Assembly: GCF_900250115.1 (NCBI RefSeq)
Contig: NZ_LT984803.1
Span: forward strand, 1,825,583-1,889,582
Direction: 5' to 3'
DNA from: Cupriavidus taiwanensis
GTDB taxonomy: Bacteria; Pseudomonadota; Gammaproteobacteria; Burkholderiales; Burkholderiaceae
DNA length: 64,000 nt
A program made the position numbers and the translations under genes. Shown here in pieces: positions 44,069 through 52,622 of this stretch (its first letter is position 1; each line of letters begins with the position of its first letter). Under the pieces are notes generated by a model. It was not told the DNA's origin, did no database searches, and saw nothing but the letters and a program-made list of their open reading frames with translations.

Positions 44069-45340
44069 GTGACCCCCAGCAATTCCCCCCCTTCCGGATC
44101 GCCCCCCGGCGCCGCCGCCCTGCCCGCGCGCAGCCCGGCGCGGTATGCCGTGCGCGGCATCGCCCTCCTGACCTTCGCGTTCGCCCTCAGCCAGTTCTTC
44201 CGTTCTTGCCTGGCGGTGATGGCGCCGGAGCTGCAACACGATTTCGGCTTGTCGCCGGCGGGCTTCGGCGCATTGTCCTCTTCGTTCTTCCTGGCCTTTG
44301 CCGTGGCGCAGATCCCGGTGGGCATCGCCTTCGACCGCTATGGCGTGGGCCGTCCGACCGCGCTGCTGCTGGCGGTGGGCGCGCTGTCGTCGATCCTGTT
44401 CGTGCTGGCGCCCAACGGCGCCGCGGCCACGCTGGCGCAGGTGGGGCTGGGACTGGCGTGCGCGCCGGTGTTCATGGGCCTGCTGCATTTCGCCTCGGAG
44501 CAGCTGTCCGAGCGCGACTACACCCGCGTGGTCAGCCGCTCCAACGCCACCGGCATGATCGGCTCGCTGTGCGCGACCGCGCCGCTGGGCTGGGCCATCT
44601 CGCTGGTGGGCTGGCGGCCGTCGATGGCGGTGTCGGCGCTGGGCATGGTGGCGGCCTGCTATGGCGTGTGGCGCTGCGTGCGTGACCAGGGCCATGCCGA
44701 GGCCCGCAGCGCGTCGTGGCCGGCGATGCTGTCGGAAAGCCTGCAGCTGCTCAAGCTGGCACCGCTGTGGACGCTGATCCCGGTGTGCGTGGCGATGGCC
44801 GCCGGCACCGCCTTCCGCAATGCCTGGAGCGGCCCCTACCTGGCCGACGTGTTCCGCCTGGGCTCGGCGCCGCGCGGCGTGGCGCTGACACTGCTGAGCC
44901 TGGCCGGCTTCCTGACCGCCTTCCTGCTGCCGGTGCTGGTGCGGCGCAGCACGCTCAAGACCACCATTGCCGGCTGGTCGTGCCTTGCCATGGCCGGGTC
45001 GATCCTGCTGGCGCTGTGGCCGGACCGCGGCATCGGCTCTGGCGTGGCGATGATGGCGCTGCTGTCGACCATCGGCATGCTGCATCCGCTGGTGATGGCG
45101 CAGGGCCGCGGGCTGATCCCGCCGTCGCAGCGCGGACGCGGGCTGGGGCTGCTCAATACCTTCGTGTTCCTGGGTTCGGCACTGACCTCATGGGCCTTCG
45201 GCCTGATCGCCAATGCCGGCCATGTGCGCGGCTGGCCGGCGCCGACCACCTATGCGGCGATCTTCCTGTCGGCGGCGGTGCTGATCGCCGCCGCGCTGGT
45301 GCCCTACTGGTTCAGCCCGGCGCATCCGACCAGCCATTAG
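44069..45340 (+). CDS. Major facilitator superfamily transporter
   Basis: A 423-residue inner-membrane protein with about twelve hydrophobic helices in two six-helix halves. The loop between helices 2 and 3 has the MFS-type GIAFDRYGVGRPTALLLA. The N-terminal 25 residues are Pro/Ser/Ala-rich and polar. The start is a GTG at 44069 just after a short GC-rich stretch. No close substrate motif is recognisable; LAVMAPELQHDFGLSPAGFG near helix 1 is typical of the metabolite:proton symporter group. It is a single gene between the dap-prmB cluster and a Bug protein gene. Confidence 0.85.
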   Translation: MTPSNSPPSGSPPGAAALPARSPARYAVRGIALLTFAFALSQFFRSCLAVMAPELQHDFGLSPAGFGALSSSFFLAFAVAQIPVGIAFDRYGVGRPTALLLAVGALSSILFVLAPNGAAATLAQVGLGLACAPVFMGLLHFASEQLSERDYTRVVSRSNATGMIGSLCATAPLGWAISLVGWRPSMAVSALGMVAACYGVWRCVRDQGHAEARSASWPAMLSESLQLLKLAPLWTLIPVCVAMAAGTAFRNAWSGPYLADVFRLGSAPRGVALTLLSLAGFLTAFLLPVLVRRSTLKTTIAGWSCLAMAGSILLALWPDRGIGSGVAMMALLSTIGMLHPLVMAQGRGLIPPSQRGRGLGLLNTFVFLGSALTSWAFGLIANAGHVRGWPAPTTYAAIFLSAAVLIAAALVPYWFSPAHPTSH

Positions 45341-45522
45341 CCGCAACCGGATGCCGGCCCCGGATTACCCGGTACCGCTTCGCCTGCAAAAAGCCAGACT
45401 TATCGATTTAAGAATTCCGCTGGCAGCCTGACGCCATTACCGTTGGTGACACCAACGTCCCAGCCGGATCCGGCGCAGGGACCCCGGCTGCGCGCGCGGC
45501 CGGCACCACGAGGAGACACCCG

Positions 45523-46521
45523 ATGGCATCCACATCCCGCCCCGCCCGGGGCCGCCGCGCATGGCTGGCGGCCATGCTGGCCACCGCCGCCGCAGCCGCC
45601 CTGCCCGCCGGCGCCGGCGCCGAGACCTGGCCAGCGCGCCCGATCCAGCTGCTGATCCCCTATCCGCCCGGCGGCAGCGCCGACCTGCTGGCGCGTCCCG
45701 TCGCCGCGAAGCTGCAGGAGCGCCTGGGCCAGCCGGTGGTGCTGGAATACCGGCCGGGCGCCGGCGGCACCATCGCCAGCCAGGCACTGACGCGCGCCAA
45801 ACCAGACGGCTACACGCTGATCATGGTGCTGGCCGCGCATGCCATCAACACCAGCCTGTATCCCCGCCTGCCCTACGACACGCGCAAGGATTTCGCGCCG
45901 GTATCGCTGGTGGCCAACCTGCCGATGATCCTCGCGGGCAGCCCCTCGCTGCAGGCCACCAACGTGAAAGAGCTGATCGCGGCGGCCAAGGCCGCGCCCG
46001 GCAAGCTGACCTTTGCCTCGGCGGGCAACGGCAATACCGGCCACCTGGCCGGTGAACTGTTCGATTCCGTGGCGGGCATCAAGATGACCCATGTGCCGTA
46101 CAAGGGCAGCGCCCAGGTGGTGACGGCGATGCTGTCCGGCGAAGTCCAGGTCACCTTCGACAGCATCTCGACCACGCTGCCGCATGTGAAGAGCGGCAAG
46201 CTGCGCGCGCTCGCCGTCACCGGCAGCCAGCGCGCCGCCGTCGCCCCCGAAGTACCGACGCTGGCCGAGGCCGGCGTGCCCGGCATCAGCATTACCGGCT
46301 GGTACGCGATGCTGGCGCCGGCCGGCACGCCGCAGCCCGTGATCGACCGGCTCAGTACCGAGATTGCCACCGTGCTGCGCCAGCCGGAGCTCAAGGCCAC
46401 GCTGGCGGCCAACGGCTATGAGCCGGTAGGCTCGACGCCCGCCGCGCTGCGCACCCATATCGACGCCGAGATCGACCGCTGGAGCAAGGTGGTGAAAGAC
46501 TCCGGCGCGCAGATCCAGTAA
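45523..46521 (+). CDS. Periplasmic tripartite tricarboxylate (Bug) binding protein 1
   Basis: A 332-residue exported solute-binding protein of the TctC/Bug family. The signal peptide has a Tat-like or Sec-like start (SRPARGRRAWLAAMLATAAA) with AxA sites at about residue 30. Mature-domain landmarks are ARPIQLLIPYPPGGSADLLA, YRPGAGGTIASQALTRAKPD and GEVQVTFDSISTTLPHVKSG. Such proteins are greatly expanded in Burkholderiales and bind carboxylates or aromatic acids; many have no linked membrane partners, and none is present here. It ends 30 bases before the acyl-CoA ligase start, so the two may form an operon that senses or takes up the ligase substrate. Confidence 0.92.
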   Translation: MASTSRPARGRRAWLAAMLATAAAAALPAGAGAETWPARPIQLLIPYPPGGSADLLARPVAAKLQERLGQPVVLEYRPGAGGTIASQALTRAKPDGYTLIMVLAAHAINTSLYPRLPYDTRKDFAPVSLVANLPMILAGSPSLQATNVKELIAAAKAAPGKLTFASAGNGNTGHLAGELFDSVAGIKMTHVPYKGSAQVVTAMLSGEVQVTFDSISTTLPHVKSGKLRALAVTGSQRAAVAPEVPTLAEAGVPGISITGWYAMLAPAGTPQPVIDRLSTEIATVLRQPELKATLAANGYEPVGSTPAALRTHIDAEIDRWSKVVKDSGAQIQ

Positions 46522-46551
46522 GGCTTGCCGCATTCACCAACACTGTCCGAC

Positions 46552-48102
46552 ATGACCCAGCCGACTCCGCTCCAACGTCCCTTCACCACCATGTCCGTGC
46601 TCGTGCGCGAGCACGCCGCGCAACGCCCCGTGCAACGCGCGCTGATGCACGGCGAGCGCGTGCTCGACTACGCCGGGCTCGACGCCGCCATGGATCGCAT
46701 TGCCGCGGCGCTGGCGCGCGACGGGGTGCGGCCCGGCGCAGCCATCGCCATCTGCGCCGCGTCGTCGATCGAATACGCCGCGGTGTACCTGGGCGCGGTG
46801 CGCGCCGGCGTGGTGGTCGCGCCGCTGGCGCCGTCATCCACGCCCGACAGCCTGGCCGGCATGATTGCCGACGCTGGCGCGCGCATCGTGTTCATCGACG
46901 CCAGCGTCGCCGACGTGCTGGCGCCGGTGCGTGCCAGGCTGGCTGGCACCCCCGTGGTGGCGCTGGACGGCAGCGACGCGGGCGTGCCGTACGCGGACTG
47001 GCTGGCGCCCGCCGGGACGCCGGTGACGGAACCCGAGATCCGCCCGGAGCTGCCGCTCAACATCATCTATTCCTCCGGCACCACCGGCGCGCCCAAGGGC
47101 ATCGTTCAGTCGCACGGCATGCGCTGGGCCCATGTGTCGCGCGGCGCCGCCACCGGCTATGGGCCCGATGCGGTCACGCTGCTGTCGACGCCGCTGTATT
47201 CCAACACCACGCTGGCCAGCTTCTTCCCCACCATCGGGCTGGGCGGCACCGCCATCCTGATGGCGAAGTTCGATGCGGGCCAGTACCTGGCGCTGGCGCA
47301 GCGGCATCGCGTCACGCACACCATGCTGGTGCCGGTGCAGTACCAGCGCCTGCTGGCGCATCCGGAATTCGATCGCCATGACCTGGCGTCGTTCCGGCAC
47401 AAGTTCTGCACCAGCGCGCCGTGCAGCCCGGCGCTGAAGGCCGAGATCCTGCGGCGCTGGCCCGGCGCGCTGACCGAGCTGTACGGCATGACCGAAGGCG
47501 GCGGCGGCTGCCTGCTGTTCGCCGACCAGTTCCCGCACAAGCTGCACACCGTCGGCCGCCCCGCCACCGGCGCCGACGTGCGCATCATCGACGAGGCCGG
47601 CCGCGAGCTGCCACCCGGCAGCACCGGCGAAGTGGTGGGCCGCTCGGCGGCGATGATGAACGGCTACCACAACCAGCCCGAAAAGACCGCCGAGACCGAA
47701 TGGCATGACGCGCAGGGCCAGCGCTTTATCCGCACCGGCGATATCGGCCGCTTCGATGAGGACGGCTTCCTGGTGCTGCTCGACCGCAAGAAGGACATGA
47801 TCATCTCGGGCGGCTTCAACATTTACCCGAGCGACCTCGAGGCGGTGGTGCGCGAGCATCCGGCAGTGTCCGAAGTCTCGGTGGTGGGCGTGCCGTCGGA
47901 GCGCTGGGGCGAGACCCCGGTGGCCTTTGTCGCGCTGCGCGCCGACGGCGGCGCCAGCGCGCAGGAGGTGCTGGCGTGGGCCAATGAGCGGCTCGGCAAG
48001 ACCCAGCGGCTGGCCGCGATCCACGCGGTGGAGCGCCTGCCGCGCAGCGCCATCGGCAAGGTGCTCAAGCGCGAACTGCGCGACCGTATCGGCACTGCCT
48101 GA
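46552..48102 (+). CDS. Acyl-CoA synthetase (AMP-binding family)
   Basis: ANL-superfamily ligase of 516 residues that forms an acyl-adenylate and then a CoA thioester. ATP-binding SSGTTGAPKG is at about 174-183, the A5-type YGMTEGGGGCLLFAD near 320, the hinge DRKKDMIISGGFNIYPSD near 420, and catalytic Lys at about 503 in SAIGKVLKREL. The substrate is not evident, but the upstream Bug protein and the nearby CoA-transferase and oxidoreductase suggest catabolism of a carboxylic acid. The ATG at 46552 is preferred to a TTG nine codons upstream. The gene is followed by the promoter of tRNA-Val. Confidence 0.9.
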   Translation: MTQPTPLQRPFTTMSVLVREHAAQRPVQRALMHGERVLDYAGLDAAMDRIAAALARDGVRPGAAIAICAASSIEYAAVYLGAVRAGVVVAPLAPSSTPDSLAGMIADAGARIVFIDASVADVLAPVRARLAGTPVVALDGSDAGVPYADWLAPAGTPVTEPEIRPELPLNIIYSSGTTGAPKGIVQSHGMRWAHVSRGAATGYGPDAVTLLSTPLYSNTTLASFFPTIGLGGTAILMAKFDAGQYLALAQRHRVTHTMLVPVQYQRLLAHPEFDRHDLASFRHKFCTSAPCSPALKAEILRRWPGALTELYGMTEGGGGCLLFADQFPHKLHTVGRPATGADVRIIDEAGRELPPGSTGEVVGRSAAMMNGYHNQPEKTAETEWHDAQGQRFIRTGDIGRFDEDGFLVLLDRKKDMIISGGFNIYPSDLEAVVREHPAVSEVSVVGVPSERWGETPVAFVALRADGGASAQEVLAWANERLGKTQRLAAIHAVERLPRSAIGKVLKRELRDRIGTA

Positions 48103-48144
48103 CGCGCCCTGGCATGCACCCCGGCAAAAAGTCGCGCGGGGTGC

Positions 48145-48173
48145 TTGCGCAATCGTGAAGGGCTCTCTATAAT
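48145..48173 (+). promoter_or_regulatory. Promoter of tRNA-Val
   Basis: TTGCGC (48145-48150) and a perfect TATAAT (48168-48173) are 17 bases apart, 13 bases before the tRNA. A short GC-rich stretch (TCGCGCC) follows the -10, as in stringently controlled stable-RNA promoters. Confidence 0.85.
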
Positions 48174-48186
48174 TCGCGCCTTCGCT

Positions 48187-48263
48187 AGGCTCGTAGCTCA
48201 GCTGGTTAGAGCACCACCTTGACATGGTGGGGGTCGTTGGTTCGAGTCCAATCGAGCCTACCA
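48187..48263 (+). tRNA. tRNA-Val (anticodon GAC)
   Basis: A 77-base cloverleaf. The acceptor stem AGGCTCG pairs fully with CGAGCCT, and the A discriminator and CCA are encoded. The D arm is GCTCAGCTGGTTAGAGC, the anticodon stem is CCACC/GGTGG around TTGACAT (anticodon GAC, reading GUC and GUU), and the T arm contains GGTTCGAGTCC. It has its own promoter and terminator. No integrase or repeated 3' end of the tRNA was seen in the window, so it is not an obvious attachment site here. Confidence 0.97.
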
Positions 48264-48277
48264 ACGCACAAGGGAAC

Positions 48278-48316
48278 ACGGACGGTACGCATTCGCGCAC
48301 CGTCCGTTTTTCTTTT
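48278..48316 (+). terminator. Rho-independent terminator of tRNA-Val
   Basis: ACGGACGGT (48278-48286) and ACCGTCCGT (48299-48307) form a 9-bp stem, followed by TTTTTCTTTT. It starts 15 bases after the CCA end. It also faces the end of the convergent CoA-transferase gene. Confidence 0.9.
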
Positions 48317-48327
48317 GCGGGTCCGCT

Positions 48328-49479
48328 TCAGGCGCCGATGCCGAACTCCGCCAGCACCGCCCCGGTATGCTGGCCAAGCGCCGGCGCAGTCCCTGCCGGC
48401 CGCTCCCGCCCTGCCATGCCGGGCAGGTTGGCCCACGGCACCTCGCCAACGCCCGCCAGCGGCAGCCGGCCGAACACCCCCGCCTGCGCGCACTGCGCGC
48501 TCTGCAGCAGATCGCGGGCATGGCCGACGCGCGCGAACAGCACATCGTGCTCGGTCAGCAGCGCCTCCCAGTGCGCCAGCGGCCGCGCGGCCAGCGCCTG
48601 CGCCACGCGCCGGCCGAGTTCCGCCGCGCGCGGCAGCCGGCCGGCGCTGGAGTGCAGCGAGGCATCGGCAAGCCAGTCGTCGAATCCCAGCAGCGCGGCC
48701 AGCCGCAGGAACATCGCGTCGTTGAGCATGCTCAGGTACAGCGCGCCATCGGCCGCCTCGAACAGCCCGGTCGGCGCGTTGGCCGCCGCCAGCTCGGCAT
48801 GGGGGAACATGGCATCGTCGACCATCAGGTAGGACTGCAGCGCGGCACTGGTCTCGAGCAGCGACAGCCGCACATGGCGGCCGCGGCCGCTGCGCGCGGC
48901 CTTGTACAACGCCGCCGACGCCTGCTGCGACGCGTACAGTCCGGTGGCCAGGTCGACCATGAAGAAGGCGATGCGGCGCGGCTGGCCGGCGCCATCGCGA
49001 TTCAGGTGCATCAGGCCGCTGTAGGCCTGCATGGTGGTATCCACCGCGGGCCGGTTCGCCAGCGGCCCCGCATGGCCGTAGCCCGAGATCGAGACATAGA
49101 CCAGCGCCGGGTTGTGCGCGGCCAGGGCCTCGTAGCCGACGCCCATGCGCTCGGCCACGCCGGGGCGGAAGTTCTGGATCACCACATCGGCGCGCTGCGC
49201 CAGCCGGCCGATCGCGGCCCGGCCGTCGGCGCTGCGCGCGTCCAGCACCACGCTTTCCTTGCCGGCGTTGCACGCGATCGCGATCGCGGTCTGGCCGGCG
49301 CGGATGCGCCCCATCTGCCGCGACCAGTCGCCGCCCGGCGGCTCCACCTTGATCACGCGCGCGCCCTGCTGGCGCAGGATCAGCCCGCAGTACGGGCCGG
49401 CGATGCCCTGGCTCAGGTCGAGCACGGTCAGGCCGTCGAACATGGCATCGTCCGCGCTCGCCGCGGTTGCATGGTGCAT
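48328..49479 (-). CDS. Family III (CaiB/BaiF) CoA-transferase
   Basis: A 383-residue CoA-transferase of the interlocked-dimer family. The first 30 residues end in FDGLTVLDLSQGIAGPYCGL, the family opening. IKVEPPGGDWSRQMG follows, then NAGKESVVLDARSADGRAAI and DLATGLYASQQASAALYKAA. The substrate carboxylate is unknown. The ATG at 49479 has GGAG seven bases upstream. It is 13 bases downstream of the quinone-oxidoreductase gene and probably shares its transcript. The expected catalytic Asp lies in the YSGLMHLNRDG region or nearby; I cannot fix it without alignment. Confidence 0.9.
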   Translation of the reverse strand: MHHATAASADDAMFDGLTVLDLSQGIAGPYCGLILRQQGARVIKVEPPGGDWSRQMGRIRAGQTAIAIACNAGKESVVLDARSADGRAAIGRLAQRADVVIQNFRPGVAERMGVGYEALAAHNPALVYVSISGYGHAGPLANRPAVDTTMQAYSGLMHLNRDGAGQPRRIAFFMVDLATGLYASQQASAALYKAARSGRGRHVRLSLLETSAALQSYLMVDDAMFPHAELAAANAPTGLFEAADGALYLSMLNDAMFLRLAALLGFDDWLADASLHSSAGRLPRAAELGRRVAQALAARPLAHWEALLTEHDVLFARVGHARDLLQSAQCAQAGVFGRLPLAGVGEVPWANLPGMAGRERPAGTAPALGQHTGAVLAEFGIGA

Positions 49480-49492
49480 AAGTTGGCTCCGT

Positions 49493-50521
49493 TCAGATAT
49501 CCAGCATGACCTTGCCGATAGCGCGGCGCGACATGGTGGTGTCGACCGCGTTGAGCCAGTCGCCCAGCGCAAAGTGCTGCAGCACCGGCGGCGCCAGCCT
49601 GCCACTGGCCGCGGCCTGCATGATCTCCCCGACCATGGCCTGCACCCGCGGCGCAAAGCGCCGGCGCTCATCGGTCAGCCCCCAGCCGATGTAGTAGCCA
49701 TAGTTGAAGCCGACCAGCGTCAGGTTTTTCACCAGCAGCAGGTTGGCGGGCACCGACGGGATGCGCCCGCTGGCATAGCCGATCGACAGCAGCCGCGCGC
49801 CCGGCGCCGCGCAGCGCAGCGAGGCGTCGAACAGGTCGCCGCCGACCGGGTCGAACACCACGTCGGCACCGCCGGCCGGGCACAGCGCCTTGACCGCGGC
49901 GGCCAGCGTGTCAGGATCCGGCTCCAGCACGTGCGCGGCGCCATTGCGCAGCGCCGCGTCGCGCTTGGCCGCGGTGCTGGCGGTGGCGATCACGCGCGCG
50001 CCCATCAGCCGGCCCACCTGGACCGCTGCGGTGCCGAGCGCGCCGCTGGCGCCGTGGACCAGCATGGTGTCGCCCGGCTGCAGCGCCGCGCGCCATGCCA
50101 GAGCGGCCCATACCGTGCCATAGGTGATCGGCAGCGCGGCGGCGTGCGCCAGCGGCAGTCCTTCGGGCACGGGATAGACCGTCGCGGCGGTCGCCACCGC
50201 CTCCTCGGCAATGCCGCCCCAGTCCAGCGCCGCGGCCACACGCTGGCCTGGGCGCAGCTGCGTGACGTCGGGCGCCACTTCGATGATCTCGCCGGCGACC
50301 TCGGTGCCCGGCGTGAACGGCAGCGGCGGCTTGCGCTGGTATTTGCCCGACACGAACAGGCTCAGCGCGAACCCCACGCCGGCGTGGCGCACGCGGATGC
50401 GCACCTGGCCCGGCGCCAGCGGCCGGCGCGCGATGCGTTGCAGCGCCAGCTCGCTCCAGTGGCACCAGCGGGAGCAGACCAGTCCCTGGTAATCGTCGGC
50501 TTGCATCGGCGTCCCCGTCAT
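49493..50521 (-). CDS. Zinc-independent NADPH:quinone oxidoreductase (MDR family)
   Basis: A medium-chain dehydrogenase/reductase of about 342 residues without the structural zinc Cys cluster. The GroES-like half has VRHAGVGFALSLFVSGKYQ and PFTPGTEVAGEIIEVAPD. The Rossmann half has VHGASGALGTAAVQVGRLMG and VVFDPVGGDLFDASLRCAAP. The ATG at 50521 overlaps the stop of the upstream Bug gene as ATGA; an ATG five codons later (50506) has a GGGGA ribosome-binding site and is a fair alternative. Members reduce quinones or enoyl compounds with NADPH; the role here is inferred only from the catabolic neighbourhood. Confidence 0.88.
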   Translation of the reverse strand: MTGTPMQADDYQGLVCSRWCHWSELALQRIARRPLAPGQVRIRVRHAGVGFALSLFVSGKYQRKPPLPFTPGTEVAGEIIEVAPDVTQLRPGQRVAAALDWGGIAEEAVATAATVYPVPEGLPLAHAAALPITYGTVWAALAWRAALQPGDTMLVHGASGALGTAAVQVGRLMGARVIATASTAAKRDAALRNGAAHVLEPDPDTLAAAVKALCPAGGADVVFDPVGGDLFDASLRCAAPGARLLSIGYASGRIPSVPANLLLVKNLTLVGFNYGYYIGWGLTDERRRFAPRVQAMVGEIMQAAASGRLAPPVLQHFALGDWLNAVDTTMSRRAIGKVMLDI

Positions 50522-51525
50522 TCGAGCGTGATGCCGACATCGCGGATGATGCGGCTCCATTTGTCGCGGTCGTTCTTCATCACCGTGGCGAAGGCCTCCG
50601 GCGTGCCGCCCACCGGCACCAGGTTCAGGTCCTGCATCTTCTTCGCGACCTCGGGCAGTCGCACGATGCGCGCCACCTCGCGCGACAGCGCGTCGACCCG
50701 CGCCCTCGGCACGCCGGCCGGGAACAGCAGCCCCATCCATGCATCCGGCTCGAAGCCCTGGTAGCCGGCCTCGCGGAAGGTCGGCACCCTGGGCAGCAGG
50801 GCCGAGCGCTCGGCGCCGGCAAGCGCCACCGGCACCAGCTTGCCGCCCTGCAGCAGCGGCATCGCCGTGCCCACGGCAATAAAGCCGAGCTTCACATGTC
50901 CCGCGGCCAGGTCGGTGGCCAGCGGCGCGCCGCCCTTGTACGCCACGTGCTCCATCTGCACGCCGGCCTCGCGCTTGAGCAGCTCGCCCAGGATATGCCC
51001 GGTGGTGCCGGCGCCATAGGAGCCATACGGATACTTGCCGGGATTGGCCTTGAGCAGCGCCACCAGCTCGGGCAGCGTGCGCCCCGGAAAGTCCGGCGAC
51101 ACCGCCAGCATGGTGGACGAGATCGCGACCTCGCTGACCGGCGTGAAATCCGCGATCGGGTCATAGCCGATGCCGCGGTACAGCGACGGGTTCTGCACGT
51201 GCGCGGTGAAGGTCAGCAGCGCGGTGTAGCCATCCCGGGCCGCCCTGGCGACGTACTTGGTGCCGGTGGTGGTGCCCGCGCCGGGCCTGTTGTCGACGAT
51301 CACGGGCTGGCCCCAGCTCCTGGTCAGCTCCTGCCCGATCAGCCGCGCCACGGCGTCATTGACGTTGCCCGCCACCGACGGCACCACGATGGTCAGCGGC
51401 CGCGACGGATAGGGTTCGGCAGGGCCGGGATCGGCGGCCGCGGCTGCGGCCGGCATCACGGCGGGAACGGTGGCCATCAAGATGGCGGCCATGGCTGTGC
51501 GCAGCCATGCGGAACGGTATGGCAT
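50518..51525 (-). CDS. Periplasmic tripartite tricarboxylate (Bug) binding protein 2
   Basis: A second TctC/Bug-family binding protein (335 residues). The signal peptide MPYRSAWLRTAMAAILMATV runs to an Ala-rich AxA region near residue 30. The mature part shows SRPLTIVVPSVAGNVNDAVA (the usual PGG is replaced by SVAGN), VDNRPGAGTTTGTKYVARAA and GHVKLGFIAVGTAMPLLQGG. AGGAGA precedes the ATG. It is divergent from the LysR gene and first in a three-gene operon with the oxidoreductase and CoA-transferase, so the LysR protein probably controls uptake and use of one compound. Confidence 0.9.
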   Translation of the reverse strand: MPYRSAWLRTAMAAILMATVPAVMPAAAAAADPGPAEPYPSRPLTIVVPSVAGNVNDAVARLIGQELTRSWGQPVIVDNRPGAGTTTGTKYVARAARDGYTALLTFTAHVQNPSLYRGIGYDPIADFTPVSEVAISSTMLAVSPDFPGRTLPELVALLKANPGKYPYGSYGAGTTGHILGELLKREAGVQMEHVAYKGGAPLATDLAAGHVKLGFIAVGTAMPLLQGGKLVPVALAGAERSALLPRVPTFREAGYQGFEPDAWMGLLFPAGVPRARVDALSREVARIVRLPEVAKKMQDLNLVPVGGTPEAFATVMKNDRDKWSRIIRDVGITLE

Positions 51526-51709
51526 CGATGGGTCTCCTGTCTGGCGCCCTTCTGTAGTGCCCGCCGCAGTGTCCACTGCCGTGCGGTGCGCGAGGGATGC
51601 CACGCAGTCTAGGCCAGCGCCCGCGCCGCCGCGATTCCCGCGCGGCGCGAAGCAAGTCCCGGCAGGCATGGCGCTACAATGGCCCGCACCCCCAGCGCCA
51701 TCCCGCCCC

Positions 51710-52609
51710 ATGCGATTCGAGGATCTAGAAGCCTTCCTGGTCGTGATCGGCCAGGGCAACCTGCACCGTGCCGCCGAGACCCTGGGCATGACCCAGTCCG
51801 GGCTGTCCAAGACCCTGGCGCGGCTGGAAGGCGAAGCCGGCATGCCCCTGTTCGAGCGCACCCCGCGCGGACTGGTACCGACCGGCGCGGGCCACACCCT
51901 GGCCGCGCATGCGCGCCGGATCTCGCTGGCCGCCGGCGACATGCGTAGCGAACTGGCCGAGCAGCGCGCGGCGCGCGCCGGCACGGTGCGCCTGGGCGCC
52001 ATCCCCTACCTGCTGCCCTCGCTGCTGTCGCCGCTGCTGGCGCGCTTCTTCCTGAGCCGGCCGCTGGCCACGTTCTCGATCGAGACCCACCTGAGCGCGC
52101 GCCTGCTGGCGATGCTGCAGAACGGCGAAGCCGACCTGATCCTCGCTGCGCGCCCCGCCAGCGTGCCGGCGGAGGTTGCCTGGGCGCCGCTCGGGCCGCT
52201 CAGCATGCAGATCGTGTGCCGCAGTGCCCATCCGCGCCGCGAAAGCTTTCGCACCCTGGCGGACCTTGCCGGCGAACGCTGGGTGGTGCCGGCCAGCTCG
52301 CTGTACCTGCGCCAGTGGCTGGAACAACGGTTCACCGCGGTGGGGCTGCCGCCGCCGCGCGTGGCGGTGGAAAGCACGGCGTCGCCGGTGGCCTTCGGCG
52401 AGCTGCTGCGGCACTCGGACCTGCTCGGCATCATGCCGCCGCGCATGCTGCGCCAGGCCGAGGGCCAGGGGCTGGCCGCGATCGAGGCCCCGGGCACGTC
52501 GTGGCAGCACGAACTGGCGGTGCTGTGGCGCGCCGACGGCTACCTGTCGCCGATCTGCCAGGACTTCCGCGATGCGGTGGTGGCGTGGTGCGAAGAGATG
52601 GCGTTGTAA
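51710..52609 (+). CDS. LysR-family transcriptional regulator
   Basis: A 299-residue LTTR. The N-terminal winged helix-turn-helix is clear: MRFEDLEAFLVVIGQGNLHR, ETLGMTQSGLSKTLARLEGE, FERTPRGLVPTGAGHTL. The effector-binding domain follows (GTVRLGAIPYLLPSLLSPLL; ADLILAARPASVPAEVAWAP). The ATG at 51710 gives the standard HTH start; an ATG 14 codons earlier (51668) is possible. The 184-base gap to the divergent Bug gene should hold its operator. The convergent gene behind it belongs to the lipid operon and is unlikely to be a target. Confidence 0.92.
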   Translation: MRFEDLEAFLVVIGQGNLHRAAETLGMTQSGLSKTLARLEGEAGMPLFERTPRGLVPTGAGHTLAAHARRISLAAGDMRSELAEQRAARAGTVRLGAIPYLLPSLLSPLLARFFLSRPLATFSIETHLSARLLAMLQNGEADLILAARPASVPAEVAWAPLGPLSMQIVCRSAHPRRESFRTLADLAGERWVVPASSLYLRQWLEQRFTAVGLPPPRVAVESTASPVAFGELLRHSDLLGIMPPRMLRQAEGQGLAAIEAPGTSWQHELAVLWRADGYLSPICQDFRDAVVAWCEEMAL

Positions 52610-52622
52610 GCCGCTGAGCGGA

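Noticed and set aside
48187..48263. tRNA-Val as an integration site of a genomic island
   Set aside because: No integrase, no second copy of the tRNA 3' end and no clear composition shift were seen on either side within the window.
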